From Euonymus europaeus (lineage: Eukaryota; Streptophyta; Magnoliopsida; Celastrales; Celastraceae): DNA of 64,000 nucleotides. Both the position numbers and the translations under genes were made by a program. Under the pieces are notes generated by a model that saw only the letters and a program-made list of their open reading frames with translations, was not told the DNA's origin and searched no databases. The stretch lies in the NCBI GenBank assembly GCA_963580455.1, contig OY756969.1:22974760-23038759 (forward strand), written 5' to 3'. Positions 48,201-63,400 of the stretch are shown piece after piece (position 1 is the first letter of the stretch; each line of letters starts with the position of its first letter).

Positions 48201-51200
48201 CGATGACTCTGAGTTCTGAATTCGGTGATTTTTATCTTGATTTCACACTACTTTTCGAGCTCTATAATCCTGGCATTTTGGTTTTTGATTTCAGAACTCG
48301 TGGCTAGTAGGTGTCGTTTCACCTAGTTAGGCGCGAATTGTGGTTTCTTTACGTAAACGGTTTTATGAATATCCGTTGACTCTGAGTTCTGAATTCGGTG
48401 ATTTTTAGCTTGATTTCACACTACTTTTCGATCTCTACAATCCTGGCGTTTCAGTTTTTCATTTCAAAACTCGTGGCTAGTAGGTCTCGTTTCACCTAGT
48501 TAGCCGCGAATTGTGGTTTCTTTACGTAAACGGTTTTATGAATATTTGTTGACTCCGAGTTCTAATTCGGTGATTTTTAGCTTGATTTCACACTACTTTT
48601 CGATCTCTACAATCCTGGCAATTCGGTTTTGGATTTCCGAACTCGTGGCTAGTAGGTCTCTTTTCACCTAGTTAGGCGCGAAATATGGTTTTTTACGTAA
48701 ACGGTTTTATGAATATCCGTTGACTCCGAGTTCTGAATTCGGTGATTTTTAGCTTGATTTCACACTACTTTTCGAGCTCTACAATCCTGGAAATTCGGTT
48801 TTGGATTTCCGAACTCGTGGCTAGTAGGTCTCTTTTCACCTAGTTAGGCGCGAAATATGGTTTTTTACGTAAACGGTTTTATGAATATCCGTTGACTCCG
48901 AGTTCTGAATTCGTTGATTTTTAGCTTGACTTCACACTACTTTTCGAGCTCTACAATCCTGGTGTGTCGGTTTTTGATTTCAGAACTCGTGGCTAGTAGG
49001 TGTCATTTCACCTAGTTAGGCGCGAATTGTGGTTTCTTTACGTAAACGGTTTTATGAATATCCGATGACTCTGAGTTCTGAATTCGGTGATTTTTATTTT
49101 GATTTCACACTACTTTTCGAGCTCTAGAATACTGGCATTTCGGTTTTTGATTTCAAAATTTGTGGCTAGTAGATCTCATTTCACCTAGTTAGCCGCGAAT
49201 TGTGGTTTTTTACGTAAACGGTTTTATGAATATCCGTTGACTCCGAGTTCTGAATTCGGTGATTTTTCGCTTGATTTCACACTACTTTTCGAGCTCTACA
49301 ATCCTGAAATTTTGGTTTTTGAATTTAGAACTCGTGGCTAGTAGGTCTCATTTCACCTAGTTAGGCGCGAAATATGGTTTCTTTACGTAAACGGTTTTAT
49401 GAATATCCGTTGACTCCGAGTTCTGAATTCGGTGATTTTTAGCTTGATTTCACACTACTTTTCGAGCTCTACAATCCTGGAAATTCGGTTTTGGATTTCC
49501 GAACTCATGGCTAGTAGGTCTTTTTTCACCTAGTTAGGCGCGAAATATGGTTTTTTACGTAAACGGTTTTATGAATATCCGTTGACTCCGAGTTCTGAAT
49601 TCGTTGATTTTTAGCTTGATTTCACACTACTTTTCGAGCTCTACAATCCTGGTGTGTCGGTTTTTGATTTCAGAACTCGTGGCTAGTAGGTGTCGTTTCA
49701 CCTAGTTAGGCGCGAATTGTGGTTTCTTTACGTAAACGGTTTTATGAATATCCGATGACTCTGAGTTCTGAATTCGGTGATTTTTATCTTGATTTCACAC
49801 TACTTTTCGAGCTCTACAATCCTGGTCTTTCGGTTTCTGATTTCAGAACTCGTGGCTAGTAGGTCTCATTTCACCTAGTTAGCCGTGAATTGTGGTTTCT
49901 TTACGTAAATTGTTTTATGAATATTTGTTGACTCCGAGTTCTGAATTCGGTGATTTTTAGCTTGATTTCACACTACTTTTCGATCTCTACAATCCTGGAG
50001 TTTCGGTTTTTAATTTCAGAACTCGTGGCTAGTAGGTCTCATTTCACCTAGTTTGGCGCGAAATGTGGTTTCTTTACGTAAACGGTTTTATGAATATCCG
50101 TTGACTCCGAGTTCTGAATTCGGTGATTTTTAGCTTGATTTCACACTACTTTCAGAGCTCTAGAATACTGGCATTTCGGTTTTTGATTTCAAAACTTGTG
50201 GCTAGTAGGTCTCGTTTCACCTAGTTAGCCAAGAATTGTGGTTTTTTACGTAAACGGTTTTATGAATATCCGTTGACTCCGAGTTTTGAATTTGGTGATT
50301 TTTAGCTTGATTTCACACTACTTTTCGAGCTCTACAATCCTGAAATTTCAGTTTTTGATTTCAGAACTCGTGGCTAGTAGGTCTCGTTTCACCTAGTTAG
50401 GCGCGAAATATGGTTTCTTTACGTAAACGGTTTTATGAATATCCGTTGACTCCGAGTTCTGAATTCGGTGATTTTTAGCTTGATTTAACACTACTTTTCG
50501 AGCTCTACAATCTTGGCGTTTCGGTTTTTGATTTTAGAACTTGTGGCTAGTAGGTCTCGTTTCACCTACTTAGCCGCTAATTGTGGTTTCTTTACGTAAG
50601 CGGTTTTATGAATATCCGTTGACTCTGAGTTCTGAATTCGGTGATTTTTAGCTTGATTTCACACTACTTTTCGAGCTTTACAATCCTGTCATTTCGGTTT
50701 TTGATGTCAGAACTCGTGGCTAGTAGGTCTCGTTTCACCTAGTTAGCCGCGAATTGTGGTTTCTTTACGTAAACGGTTTTATGAATATTTGTTGACTCCG
50801 AGTTCTGAATTCCGTGATTTTTAGCTTGATTTCACACTATTTTTCGATCTCTACAATCCTGGCATTTCGGTTTTTGATTTCTGAACTCGTGGCTAGTAGG
50901 TCTCTTTTCACCTAGTTAGGCGCGAATTGTGGTTTCTTTACGTAAACGGTTTTATGAATATCCGTTGACTCTGAGTTCTGAATTCGGTGATTTTTAGCTT
51001 GATTTCACACTACTTTTCGAGCTTTACAATCCTGTCATTTCGGTTTTTGATGTCAGAACTCGTGGCTAGTAGGTCTCGTTTCACCTAGTTAGCCGCGAAT
51101 TGTGGTTTCTTTACGTAAATTGTTTTATGAATATTTGTTGACTCCGAGTTCTGAATTCCGTGATTTTTAGCTTGATTTCACACTACTTTTCGATCTCTAC

Positions 51201-54200
51201 AATCCTGGCGTTTCGGTTTTTGATTTCTGAACTCGTGGCTAGTAGGTCTCTTTTCACCTAGTTAGGCGCGAAATGTGGTTTTTTACGTAAACAGTTTTAT
51301 GAATATCCGTTGACTCCAAGTTCTGAATTCGTTGATTTTTAGCTTGATTTCACACTACTTTTCGAGCTCTACAATCCTGGTGTGTCGGTTTTTGATTTCA
51401 GAACTCGTGGCTAGTATGTGTCGTTTCACCTAGTTAGGCGCGAATTGTGGTTTCTTTACGTAAACGGTTTTATGAATATCCGATGACTCAGAGTTCTGAA
51501 TTCGGTGATTTTTAGCTTGATTTCACACTACTTTTCGAGCTTTACAATCCTGTCATTTCGGTTTTTGATGTCAGAACTCGTGGCTAGTAGGTCTCGTTTC
51601 ACCTAGTTAGCCGCGAATTGTGGTTTCTTTACGTAAACGGTTTTATGAATATTTGTTGACTCCGAGTTCTGAATTCGGTGATTTTTAGCTTGATTTCACA
51701 CTACTTTTCGATCTCTACAATCCTGGCGTTTCGGTTTTTCATTTCAGAACTCGTGGCTAGTAGGTCTCGTTTCACCTAGTTAGGCGCGAATTGTGGTTTC
51801 TTTACGTAAACGGTTTTATGAATATCCGTTGACTCCGAGTTATGAATTCGGTGATTTTTAGCTTGATTTCACACTACTTTTCGAGCTTTACAATCCTGTC
51901 ATTTCGGTTTTTGATTTCAGAAATCGTGACTAGTAGGTCTCGTTTCACCTAGTTAGCCGCAAATTGTGGTTTCTTTACGTAAACGGTTTTATGAATATTT
52001 GTTGACTCCGAGTTCTGAATTCGGTGATTTTTAGCCTGATTTCACACTACTTTTCGATCTCTACAATCCTGCCATTTCGGTTTTTGATTTCAGAACTCAT
52101 GGCTAGTAGGTCTCGTTTCACCTAGTTAGCCGCGAATTGTGTTTTCTTTACGTAAACGGTTTAATGGATATCCGGTGACTCCGAGTTCTGAATTCGGTGA
52201 TTTTTAGCTTGATTTCACACTAATTTTCGAGCTCTACAATCCTGGCGTTTCGGTTTTTGATTTCAGAACTCGTGGCTAGTAGGTCTCGTTTCACCTAGTA
52301 AGCCGAGAAATGTGGTTTCTTTACGTAAACGGTTTTATGAATATCCGTTGACTCCAAGTTCTGAATTCGGTGATTTTTGGCTTGATTTCACACTACTTTT
52401 TGAGCTCTACAATCTTGGCTTTTCGGTTTTTGATTTCAAAACTTGTGGCTAGTGGGTCTCGTTTCACCTAGTTAGGCGCGAAATGTGGTTTTTTACGTAA
52501 ACAGTTTTATGAATATCCGTTGACTCCGAGTTCTGAATTCGTTGCTTTTTAGCTTGATTTCACACTACTTTTCGAGCTCTACAATCCTGGTGTGTCGGTT
52601 TTTGATTTCAGAACTCGTGGCTAGTAGGTGTCGTTTCATTTAGTTAGGCGCGAATTGTGGTTTCTTTACGTAAACGGTTTTATGAATATCCGATGACTCT
52701 GAGTTCTGAATTCGGTGATTTTTATCTTGATTTCACACTACTTTTCGAGCTCTACAATCCTGGAATTTCGGTTTTTGATTTCAGAACTCGTGGCTAGTAG
52801 GTCTCTTTTCACCTAGTTAGGCGCGAAATGTGGTTTTGTACGTAAACGGTTTTATGAATATCCTTTGACTCCGAGTTATGAATTCGTTGAGTTTTAGCTT
52901 GATTTCACACTACTTTTCGAGCTCTACAATCCTGGTGTGTCAGTTTTTGATTTCAGAACTCGTGGCTAGTAGGTGTCGTTTCACCTAGTACGGCGCGAAT
53001 TGTGGTTTCTTTACGTAAACGGTTTTATGAATATCCGATGACTCTGAGTTCTGAATTCGGTGATTTTTATCTTGATTTCACACTACTTTTCGAGCTCTAT
53101 AATCCTGGCATTTTGGTTTTTGATTTCAGAACTCGTGGCTAGTAGGTGTCGTTTCACCTAGTTAGGCGCGAATTGTGGTTTCTTTACGTAAACGGTTTTA
53201 TGAATATCCGTTGACTCTGAGTTCTGAATTCGGTGATTTTTAGCTTGATTTCACACTACTTTTCGATCTCTACAATCCTGGCGTTTCAGTTTTTCATTTC
53301 AAAACTCGTGGCTAGTAGGTCTCATTTCACCTAGTTAGCCGCGAATTGTGGTTTCTTTACGTAAACGGTTTTATGAATATTTGTTGACTCCGAGTTCTAA
53401 TTCGGTGATTTTTAGCTTGATTTCACACTACTTTTCGATCTCTACAATCCTGGCAATTCGGTTTTGGATTTCCGAACTCGTGGCTAGTAGGTCTCTTTTC
53501 ACCTAGTTAGGCGCGAAATATGGTTTTTTACGTAAACGGTTTTATGAATATCCGTTGACTCCGAGTTCTGAATTCGGTGATTTTTAGCTTGATTTCACAC
53601 TACTTTTCGAGCTCTACAATCCTGGAAATTCGGTTTTGGATTTCCGAACTCGTGGCTAGTAGGTCTCTTTTCACCTAGTTAGGCGCGAAATATGGTTTTT
53701 TACGTAAACGGTTTTATGAATATCCGTTGACTCCGAGTTCTGAATTCGTTGATTTTTAGCTTGACTTCACACTACTTTTCGAGCTCTACAATCCTGGTGT
53801 GTCGGTTTTTGATTTCAGAACTCGTGGCTAGTAGGTGTCATTTCACCTAGTTAGGCGCGAATTGTGGTTTCTTTACGTAAACGGTTTTATGAATATCCGA
53901 TGACTCTGAGTTCTGAATTCGGTGATTTTTATTTTGATTTCACACTACTTTTCGAGCTCTAGAATACTGGCATTTCGGTTTTTGATTTCAAAATTTGTGG
54001 CTAGTAGGTCTCATTTCACCTAGTTAGCCGCGAATTGTGGTTTTTTACGTAAACGGTTTTATGAATATCCGTTGACTCCGAGTTCTGAATTCGGTGATTT
54101 TTCGCTTGATTTCACACTACTTTTCGAGCTCTACAATCCTGAAATTTTGGTTTTTGAATTTAGAACTCGTGGCTAGTAGGTCTCATTTCACCTAGTTAGG

Positions 54201-54719
54201 CGCGAAATATGGTTTCTTTACGTAAACGGTTTTATGAATATCCGTTGACTCCGAGTTCTGAATTCGGTGATTTTTAGCTTGATTTCACACTACTTTTCGA
54301 GCTCTACAATCCTGGAAATTCGGTTTTGGATTTCCGAACTCATGGCTAGTAGGTCTTTTTTCACCTAGTTAGGCGCGAAATATGGTTTTTTACGTAAACG
54401 GTTTTATGAATATCCGTTGACTCCGAGTTCTGAATTCGTTGATTTTTAGCTTGATTTCACACTACTTTTCGAGCTCTACAATCCTGGTGTGTCGGTTTTT
54501 GATTTCAGAACTCGTGGCTAGTAGGTGTCGTTTCACCTAGTTAGGCGCGAATTGTGGTTTCTTTACGTAAACGGTTTTATGAATATCCGATGACTCTGAG
54601 TTCTGAATTCGGTGATTTTTATCTTGATTTCACACTACTTTTCGAGCTCTACAATCCTGGTCTTTCGGTTTCTGATTTCAGAACTCGTGGCTAGTAGGTC
54701 TCATTTCACCTAGTTAGCC
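45050..54719 (+). repeat. Tandem 28-monomer duplication (2 x 4835 bp)
   Basis: Sequence from about 45050 to 49884 is repeated at about 49885-54719 with a constant offset of 4835 bp, or 28 monomers. The landmarks CTTTCAGAGCTCTAG at 45314 and 50149, and TCTTTCGGTTTCTG at 49826 and 54661, give the same offset. The copies share rare variants such as GGTTTAATGGATATCCGG, GAGTTCTAATTCGG, TACGGCGCGAA and ATCCTTTGACTCC. Only occasional substitutions were noticed. A partial third copy follows to about 55150. Confidence 0.88.
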
Positions 54720-57409
54720 GTGAATTGTGGTTTCTTTACGTAAATTCTTTTATGAATATTTGTTGACTCCGAGTTCTGAATTCGGTGATTTTTAGCTTGA
54801 TTTCACACTACTTTTCGATCTCTACAATCCTGGAGTTTCGGTTTTTAATTTCAGAACTCGTGGCTAGTAGGTCTCGTTTCACCTAGTTAGGCGCGAAATG
54901 TGGTTTCTTTACGTAAACGGTTTTATGAATATCCGTTGACTCCGAGTTCTGAATTCGGTGATTTTTAGCTTGATTTCACACTACTTTTAGAGCTCTAGAA
55001 TACTGGCATTTCGGTTTTTGATTTCAAAACTTGTGGCTAGTAGGTCTCGTTTCACCTAGTTAGCCAAGAATTGTGGTTTTTTACGTAAACGGTTTTATGA
55101 ATATCCGTTGACTCCGAGTTTTGAATTCGGTGATTTTTAGCTTGATTTCACACTACTTTTCGAGCTCTACAATCCTCGCAATTCGGTTTTGGATTTCCGA
55201 ACTCGTGGCTAGTAGGTCTCGTTTCACCTAGTTAGGCGCGAATTGTGGTTTCTTTACGTAAACGGTTTTATGAATATCCGTTGACTCCGAGTTATGAATT
55301 CGGTGATTTTTAGCTTGATTTCACACTACTTTTCGAGCTCTACAATCCTGGAAATTCGGTTTTGGATTTCCGAACTCGTGGCTAGTAGGTCTCTTTTCAC
55401 CTAGTTAGGCGCGAAATATGGTTTTTTACGTACACGGTTTTATGAATATCCGTTGACTCCGAGTTCTGAATTCGTTGATTTTTAGCTTGATTTCACACTA
55501 CTTTTCGAGCTCTACAATCTTGATGTGTCGGTTTTTGATTTCAGAACTCGTGGCTAGTAGGTGTCGTTTCACCTAGTTAGCCGCGAATTGTGGTTTCTTT
55601 ACGTAAACGGTTTTATGAATATTTGTTGACTCCGAGTTCTGAATTCGGTGATTTTTAGCTTGATTTCACACTACTTTTCGAGCTCTACAATCCTGAAATT
55701 TCGGTTTTTGAATTTAGAACTCGTGGCTAGTAGGTCACGTTTCACCTAGTTAGGCGCGAAATATGGTTTCTTTACGTAAACGGTTTTATGAATATCCGTT
55801 GACTCCGAGTTCTGAATTCGGTGATTTTTAGCTTGATTTCACACTACTTTTCGAGCTCTACAATCCTGGAAATTCGGTTTTTGATTTCCGAACTCGTGGC
55901 TAGTAGGTCTCTTTTCACCTAGTTAGGCGCGAAATATGGTTTTTTACGTAAACGGTTTTATGAATATCCGTTGACTCCGAGTTCTGAATTCGTTGATTTT
56001 TAGCTTGACTTCACACTACTTTTCGAGCTCTACAATCCTGGTGTGTCGGTTTTTGATTTCAGAACTCGTGGCTAGTAGGTGTCATTTCACCTTGTTAGGC
56101 GCGAATTGTGGTTTCTTTACGTAAACGGTTTTATGAATATCCGATGACTCTGAGTTCTGAATTCGGTGATTTTTATCTTGATTTCACACTACTTTTCGAG
56201 CTCTAGAATACTGGCATTTCGGTTTTTGATTTCAAAATTTGTGGCTAGTAGGTCTCATTTCACCTAGTTAGCCGCGAATTGTGGTTTTTTACGTAAACGG
56301 TTTTATGAATATCCGTTGACTCCGAGTTCTGAATTCGGTGATTTTTCGCTTGATTTCACACTACTTTTCGAGCTCTACAATCCTGAAATTTTGGTTTTTG
56401 AATTTAGAACTCGTGGCTAGTAGGTGTCATTTCACCTAGTTAGGCGCGAAATATGGTTTCTTTACGTAAACGGTTTTATGAATATCCGTTGACTCCGAGT
56501 TCTGAATTCGGTGATTTTTAGCTTGATTTCACACTACTTTTCGAGCTCTACAATCCTGGAAATTCGGTTTTGGATTTCCGAACTCATGGCTAGTAGGTCT
56601 TTTTTCACCTAGTTAGGCGCGAAATATGGTTTTTTACGTAAACGGTTTTATGAATATCCGTTGACTCCGAGTTCTGAATTCGTTGATTTTTAGCTTGATT
56701 TCACACTACTTTTCGAGCTCTACAATCCTGGTGTGTCGGTTTTTGATTTCAGAACTCGTGGCTAGTAGGTGTCGTTTCACCTAGTTAGGCGCGAATTGTG
56801 GTTTCTTTACGTAAACGGTTTTATGAATATCCGATGACTCTGAGTTCTGAATTCGGTGATTTTTATCTTGATTTCACACTACTTTTCGAGCTCTACAATC
56901 CTGGTCTTTCGGTTTCTGATTTCAGAACTCGTGGCTGGTAGGTCTCATTTCACCTAGTTAGCCGTGAATTGTGGTTTCTTTACGTAAATTCTTTTATGAA
57001 TATTTGTTGACTCCGAGTTCTGAATTCGGTGATTTTTAGCTTGATTTCACACAACTTTTCGATCTCTACAATCCTGGAGTTTCGGTTTTTAATTTCAGAA
57101 CTCGTGGCTAGTAGGTCTCGTTTCACCTAGTTAGGCGCGAAATGTGGTTTCTTTACGTAAACGGTTTTATGAATATCCGTTGACTCCGAGTTCTGAATTC
57201 GGTGATTTTTAGCTTGATTTCACACTACTTTCAGAGCTCTAGAATACTGGCATTTCGGTTTTTGATTTCAAAACTTGTGGCTAGTAGGTCTCGTTTCACC
57301 TAGTTAGCCAAGAATTGTGGTTTTTTACGTAAACGGTTTTATGAATATCCGTTGACTCCGAGTTTTGAATTCGGTGATTTTTAGCTTGATTTCACACTAC
57401 TTTTCGAGC
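53620..57409 (+). repeat. Further duplication at 13-monomer offset (2244 bp)
   Basis: About nine monomers at 53620-55165 recur at 55864-57409, offset 2244 bp (13 monomers), sharing TTCAAAATTTGTGG, TTTTTCGCTTG, GAACTCATGGC with a TTTTTTCACC variant, and GTAAATTCTTTTATG. The first copy overlaps the end of the 28-mer duplication, so the edge of the younger block has itself been re-amplified. Confidence 0.75.
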
Positions 57410-60400
57410 TCTACAATCCTGAAATTTCGGTTTTTGATTTCAGAACTCGTGGCTAGTAGGTCTCGTTTCACCTAGTTAGGCGCGAAATATGGTTTCTTTA
57501 CGTAAACGGTTTTATGAATATCCGTTGACTCCGAGTTCTGAATTCGGTGATTTTTAGCTTGATTTCACACTACTTTTCGAGCTCTACAATCCTGGAGTTT
57601 CGGTTTTTGATTTCATAACTCATGGCTAGTACGTCTCGTTTCACCTAGTTAGGCGCGAAATGTGGTTTCTTTACGTAAACGGTTTTTTGAATATCCGTTG
57701 ACTCCGAGTTCTGAATTCGGTGATTTTTAGCTTGATTTCACACTAATTTTAGAGCTCTAGAATACTGGCATTTCGGTTTTTGATTTCAAAACTTGTGGCT
57801 AGTAGGTCTCGTTTCATCTAGTTAGCCGCGAATTGTGGGTTTTTACGTAAACGGTTTTATGAATATCCGTTGACTCCGAGTTCTGAATTCGTTGATTTTT
57901 AGCTTGATTTCACACTACTTTTCGAGCTCTACAATCCTGGTGTGTCGGTTTTTGATTTCAGAACTCGTGGCTAGTAGGTGTCGTTTCACCTAGTTAGGCG
58001 CGAATTGTGGTTTCCTTACGTAAACGGTTTTATGAATATCCGATGACTCTGAGTTCTGAATTCGGTGATTTTTATCTTGATTTCACACTACTTTTTGAGC
58101 TCTACAATCCTGGAATTTCGGTTTTTGATATCAGAACTCGTGGCTAGTAGGTCTCCTTTCACATAGTTAGGCGCGAAATGTGGTTTTGTACGTAAACGGT
58201 TTTATGAATATCCGTTGACTCCGAGTTCTGAATTCGTTGATTTTTAGCTTGATTTCACACTACTTTTCGAGCTCTACAATCCTGGTGTGTCATTTTTTGA
58301 TTTCAGAACTCGTGGCTAGTAGATGTCGTTTCACCTAGTAAGGCGCGAATTGTGGTTTCTTTATGTAAACGGTTTTATGAATATCCGATGACTCTGAGTT
58401 CTGAATTCGGTGATTTTTATCTTGATTTCACACTACTTTTTGAACTCTACAATCCTGGCGTTTCGGTTTTTGATTTCAGAACTCGTGGCTAGTAGGTGTC
58501 GTTTCACCTAGTTAGGCGCGAATTGTGGTTTCTTTACGTAAACGGTTTTATGAATATCCGTTGACTCTGAGTTCTGAATTCGGTGATTTTTAGCTTGATT
58601 TCACACTACTTTTCGAGCTTTACAATCCTGTCATTTCGGCTTTTGATGTCAGAACTTGTGGCTAGTAGGTCTCGTTTCACCTAGTTAGCCGCGAATTGTG
58701 GTTTCTTTACGTAAACGGTTTTATGAATATTTGTTGACTCCGAGTTCTGAATTCGGTGATTTTTAGCTTGATTTCACACTACTTTTCGATCTCTACAATC
58801 CTGGCATTTCGGTTTTTCATTTCAGAACTCGTGGCTAGTAGGTCTCGTTTCACCTAGTTAGGCGCGAATTGTGGTTTCTTTACGTAAACGATTTTATGAA
58901 TATCCGTTGACTCCGAGTTATGAATTCGGTGATTTTTAGCTTGATTTCACACTACTTTTTGAGCTTTACAATCCTGTCATTTCGGTTTTTGATTTCAGAA
59001 CTCGTGGCTAGTAGGTCTCGTTTCACCTAGTTAGCCGCAAATTGTAGTTTCTTTACGTAAACGGTTTTATGAATATTTGTTGACTCCGAGTTCTGAATTC
59101 GGTGATTTTTAGCCTGATTTCACACTACTTTTCGATCTCTACAATCCTGGCGTTTCGGTTTTTGATTTCAGAACTCGTGGCTAGTAGGTCTCGTTTCACC
59201 TAGTTAGCCGCGAATTGTGTTTTCTTTACGTAAACGGTTTAATGGATATCCGGTGACTCCGAGTTCTGAATTCGGTGATTTTTAGCTTGATTTCACACTA
59301 CTTTTTGAGCTCTACAATCCTGGCTTTTCGGTTTTTGATTTCAGAACTCGTGGCTAGTAGGTCTCGTTTCACCTAGTAAGCCGAGAAATGTGGTTTCTTT
59401 ACGTAAACGGTTTTATGAATATCCGTTGACTCCGAGTTCTGAGTTCGGTGATTTTTGGCTTGATTTCACACTACTTTTCGAGCTCTACAATCCTGGCATT
59501 TCGGTTTTTGATTTCAAAACTTGTGGCTAGTGGGTCTCGTTTCACCTAGTTAGCCGCGAATTGTGGTTTTTTACGTAAACGGTTTTATGAATATCCGTTG
59601 ACTCCGAGTTCTGAATTCGGTGATTTTTAGCTTGATTTCACACTACTTTTCGAGCTCTACAATCCTTGGCGTTTCGGTTTTTTGTTTCAGAACTCGTGGC
59701 TAGTAGGTCTCTTTTCACCTAGTTAGCCGAGAAATGTGGTTTCTTTACGTAAACGGTTTTATGGATATCCGATGACTCCGAGTTCTGAATTCGGTGATTT
59801 TTAGCTTGATTTCACACTACTTTTTGAGCTCTACAACCCTGGAGTTTCGGTTTTTGATTTCAGAACTCGTGGCTAGTAGGTCTCGTTTCACCTAGTTAGC
59901 CGTGAATTGTGGTTTCTTTACGTAAATTGTTTTATGAATATTTGTTGACTCCGAGTTCTAAATTCGGTGATTTTTAGCTTGATTTCACACTACTTTTCGA
60001 TCTCTACAATCCTGGCATTTCGGTTTTTGTTTCAGAACTCATGGCTAGCAGGTCTCGTTTCACCTAGTTAGCCGAGAAATGTGGTTTCTTTACGTAAACC
60101 GTTTTATGAATATCCGTTGACTCCGAGTTCTAAATTCGGTGATTTTTAGCTTGATTTCACACTACTTTTCAAGCTCTACAATCCTGGCATTTCGGTTTTT
60201 GATTTCAGAACTCGTGGCTAGTAGGTCTCGTTTCACCTAGTTAGGCGCGAAATGTGGTTTCTTTACGTAAACGGTTTTATGAATATCCGTTGACTCCGAG
60301 TTCTGAATTCGGTTATTTTTAGCTTGATTTCACACTACTTTTAGAGCTCTAGAATCCTGGAGTTTCGGTTTTTGATTTCAGAACTCGTGGCTAGTAGGTC

Positions 60401-63400
60401 TCGTTTCACCTAGTTAGCCGCGAATTGTGGTTTCTTTACGTAAACGGTTTTATGAATATCCGTTGACTCTGAGTTCTGAATTCGGTGATTTTTAGCTTGA
60501 TTTCACACTACTTTTCGATCTCTACAATCCTGGCATTTCGGTTTTTGATTTCAGAACTCGTGGCTAGTAGGTCTCTTTTCACCTAGTTAGGCGCGAAATG
60601 TGGTTTTTTACGTAAACGGTTTTATGAATATCCGTTGACTCCGAGTTCTGAATTCGTTGATTTTTAGCTTGATTTCATACTACTTTTCGAGCTCTACAAT
60701 CCTGGTGTGTCGGTTTTTGATTTCAGAACTCTTGGCTAGTAGGTGTCGTTTCACCTAGTTAGGCGCGAATTGTGGTTTCTTTACGTAAACGGTTTTATGA
60801 ATATCCGATGACTCTGAGTTCTGAATTCGGTGATTTTTATCTTGATTTCACACTACTTTTCGAGCTCTACAATCCAGGTGTTTTGGTTTTTGATTTCAGA
60901 ACTCGTGGCTAGTAGGTCTCGTTTCACCTAGTTAGCCGCGAATTGTGGTTTCTTTACGTAAACGGTTTTATGAATATCCGTTGACTCAGAGTTCTGAATT
61001 CGGTGATTTTTAGCTTGATTTCACACTACTTTTCGATCTCTACAATCTTGGCATTTCGGTTTTTGATTTCAGAACTCGTGGCTAGTAGGTCTCTTTTCAC
61101 CTAGTTAGGCGCGAAATGTGGTTTTTTACGTAAACGGTTTTATGAATATCCGTTGACTCCGAGTTCTGAATTCGTTGATTTTTAGCTCGATTTCACACTA
61201 CTTTTCGAGCTCTACAATCCTGGCATTTCGGTTTTTTATTTCAGAACTCGTGGCCAGTAGGTCTCGTTTCACCTAGTTAGGCGCGAAATATGGTTTCTTT
61301 ACGTAAACAGTTTTATGAATATCCGTTGACTCTGAGTTCTGAATTCGGTGATTTTTAGCTTGATTTCACACTACTTTTAGAGCTCTAGAATCCTGGTGTT
61401 TCGGTTTTTGATTTCAAAACTCGTGGCTAGTAGGTCTCGTTTCACCTAGTTAGCCGCGAATTGTGGTTTTTTACGTAAACGGTTTTATAAATATCCGTTG
61501 ACTCCGAGTTCTGAATTCGGTGATTTTTAGCTTGATTTCACACTACTTTTCGAGCTCTACAATCCTGGAAATTCGGTTTTGGATTTCCGAACTCGTGGAT
61601 AGTAGGTGTCGTTTCACCTAGTTAGGCGCGAATTGTGGTTTCTTTACGTAAACGGTTTTATGAATATCCGTTGACTCTGAGTTCTGAATTCGGTGATTTT
61701 TAGCTTGATTTCACACTACTTTTAGAGCTCTAGAATCCTGGCGTTTCGGTTTTTGATTTCAAAACTCGTGGCTAGAAGGTCTCTTTTCACCTACTTAGGC
61801 GCAAAATGTGGTTTTTTACGTAAACGGTTTTATGAATATCCGTTGATTCCGAGTTCTGAATTCGTTGATTTTTAGCTTGATTTCACACTACTTTTCGAGA
61901 TCTACAATCCTGGTGTGTCGGTTTTTGATTTCAGAACTTGTGGCTAGTAGTTGTCGTTTCACCTAGTTAGGCGCAAATTGTGGTTTCTTTACGTAAACGG
62001 TTTTATTTTTATCCGATGACTCTGAGTTCTGAATTCGGTAATTTTTATCTTGATTTCATACTACTTTTCGAGCTCTACAATCCTTGCATTTCGGTTTTTG
62101 ATTTCAAAACTCGTGGCTAGTAGGTATCGTTTCACCTAGTTAGCCGCGAATTGTGGTTTGTTTATGTAAACGGTTTTATGAATATTTGTTGACTCCGAGT
62201 TCTGAATTCGTTGATTTTTAGCTTGATTTCACACTATTTTTCGATCTCTACAATCCTGGCGTTTCGGTTTTTGATTTCAGAACTCGTGGATAGTAGGTGT
62301 CGTTTCACTTAGTTAGGCGCGAATTGTGGTTTCTTTACGTAAACGGTTTTATGAATATCCGTTGACTCTGAGTTCTGAATTCGGTGATTTTTAGCTTGAT
62401 TTCACACTACTTTTCGAGCTTTACAATCCTGTCATTTCGGTTTTTGATGTCAGAACTCTTGGCTAGTAGGTCTCGTTTCACCTAGTTAGGCGCGAATTGT
62501 GGTTTCTTTACGTAAACGGTTTTATGAATATTTGTTGACTCCGAGTTCTGAATTCGGTGATTTTTAGCTTGATTTCACACTACTTTTCGAGCTTTACAAT
62601 TCTTTCATTTCGGTTTTTGATGTCAGAACTCGTGGCTAGTAGGTCTCGTTTCACCTAGTTAGGCGCGAATTGTGGTTTCTTTACGTAAACGGTTTTATGA
62701 ATATCCGTTGACTCCGAGTTATGAATTCGGTGATTTTTAGCTTGATTTCACACTACTTTTCGATCTCTACAATCCTGGAATTTTGGTTTTTGATTTCAGA
62801 ACTCGTGGCTAGTAGGTCTCGTTTCACCTAGTTAGCCGCGAATTGTGGTTTCTTTATGTAAACGGTTTTATGAATATTCGTTGACTCCGAGTTCTGAATT
62901 CGGTGATTTTTAGCTTGATTTCACACTACTTTTCGAGCTCTACAATCCTGGCATTTCGGTTTTTGATTTCAGAACTTGTGGCTAGTAGGTCTCGTTTCAC
63001 CTAGTAAGCAGAGAAATGTGGTTTCTTTACGTAAACGGTTTTATGAATATCCGTTGACTCTGAGTTCTGAATTCGGTGATTTTTGGCTTGATTTCACACT
63101 ACTTTTCGAGCTCTACAATCCTGGCGTTTCGGTTTTTGATTTCAAAACTTGTGGCTAGTGGGTCTCGTTTCACCTAGTTAGCCGCGAATTGTGGTTTTTT
63201 ACGTAAACGGTTTTACGAATATTTGTTGACTCCGAGTTCTGAATTCGGTGATTTTTAGCTTGATTTCACACTACTTTTCGAGCTTTACAATCCTGTCATT
63301 TCGGTTTTTTATCTCAGAACTCGTGGCTAGTAGGTCTCGTTTCACCTAGTTAGGCGCGAATTGTGGTTTCTTTACGTAAACGGTTTTATGAATATTTGTT

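Noticed and set aside
62976..63158. 60-codon open frame in the satellite, plus strand
   Set aside because: Same phase and near-same translation as the frame at 18936. It is a by-product of the repeat, with no sign of coding selection.
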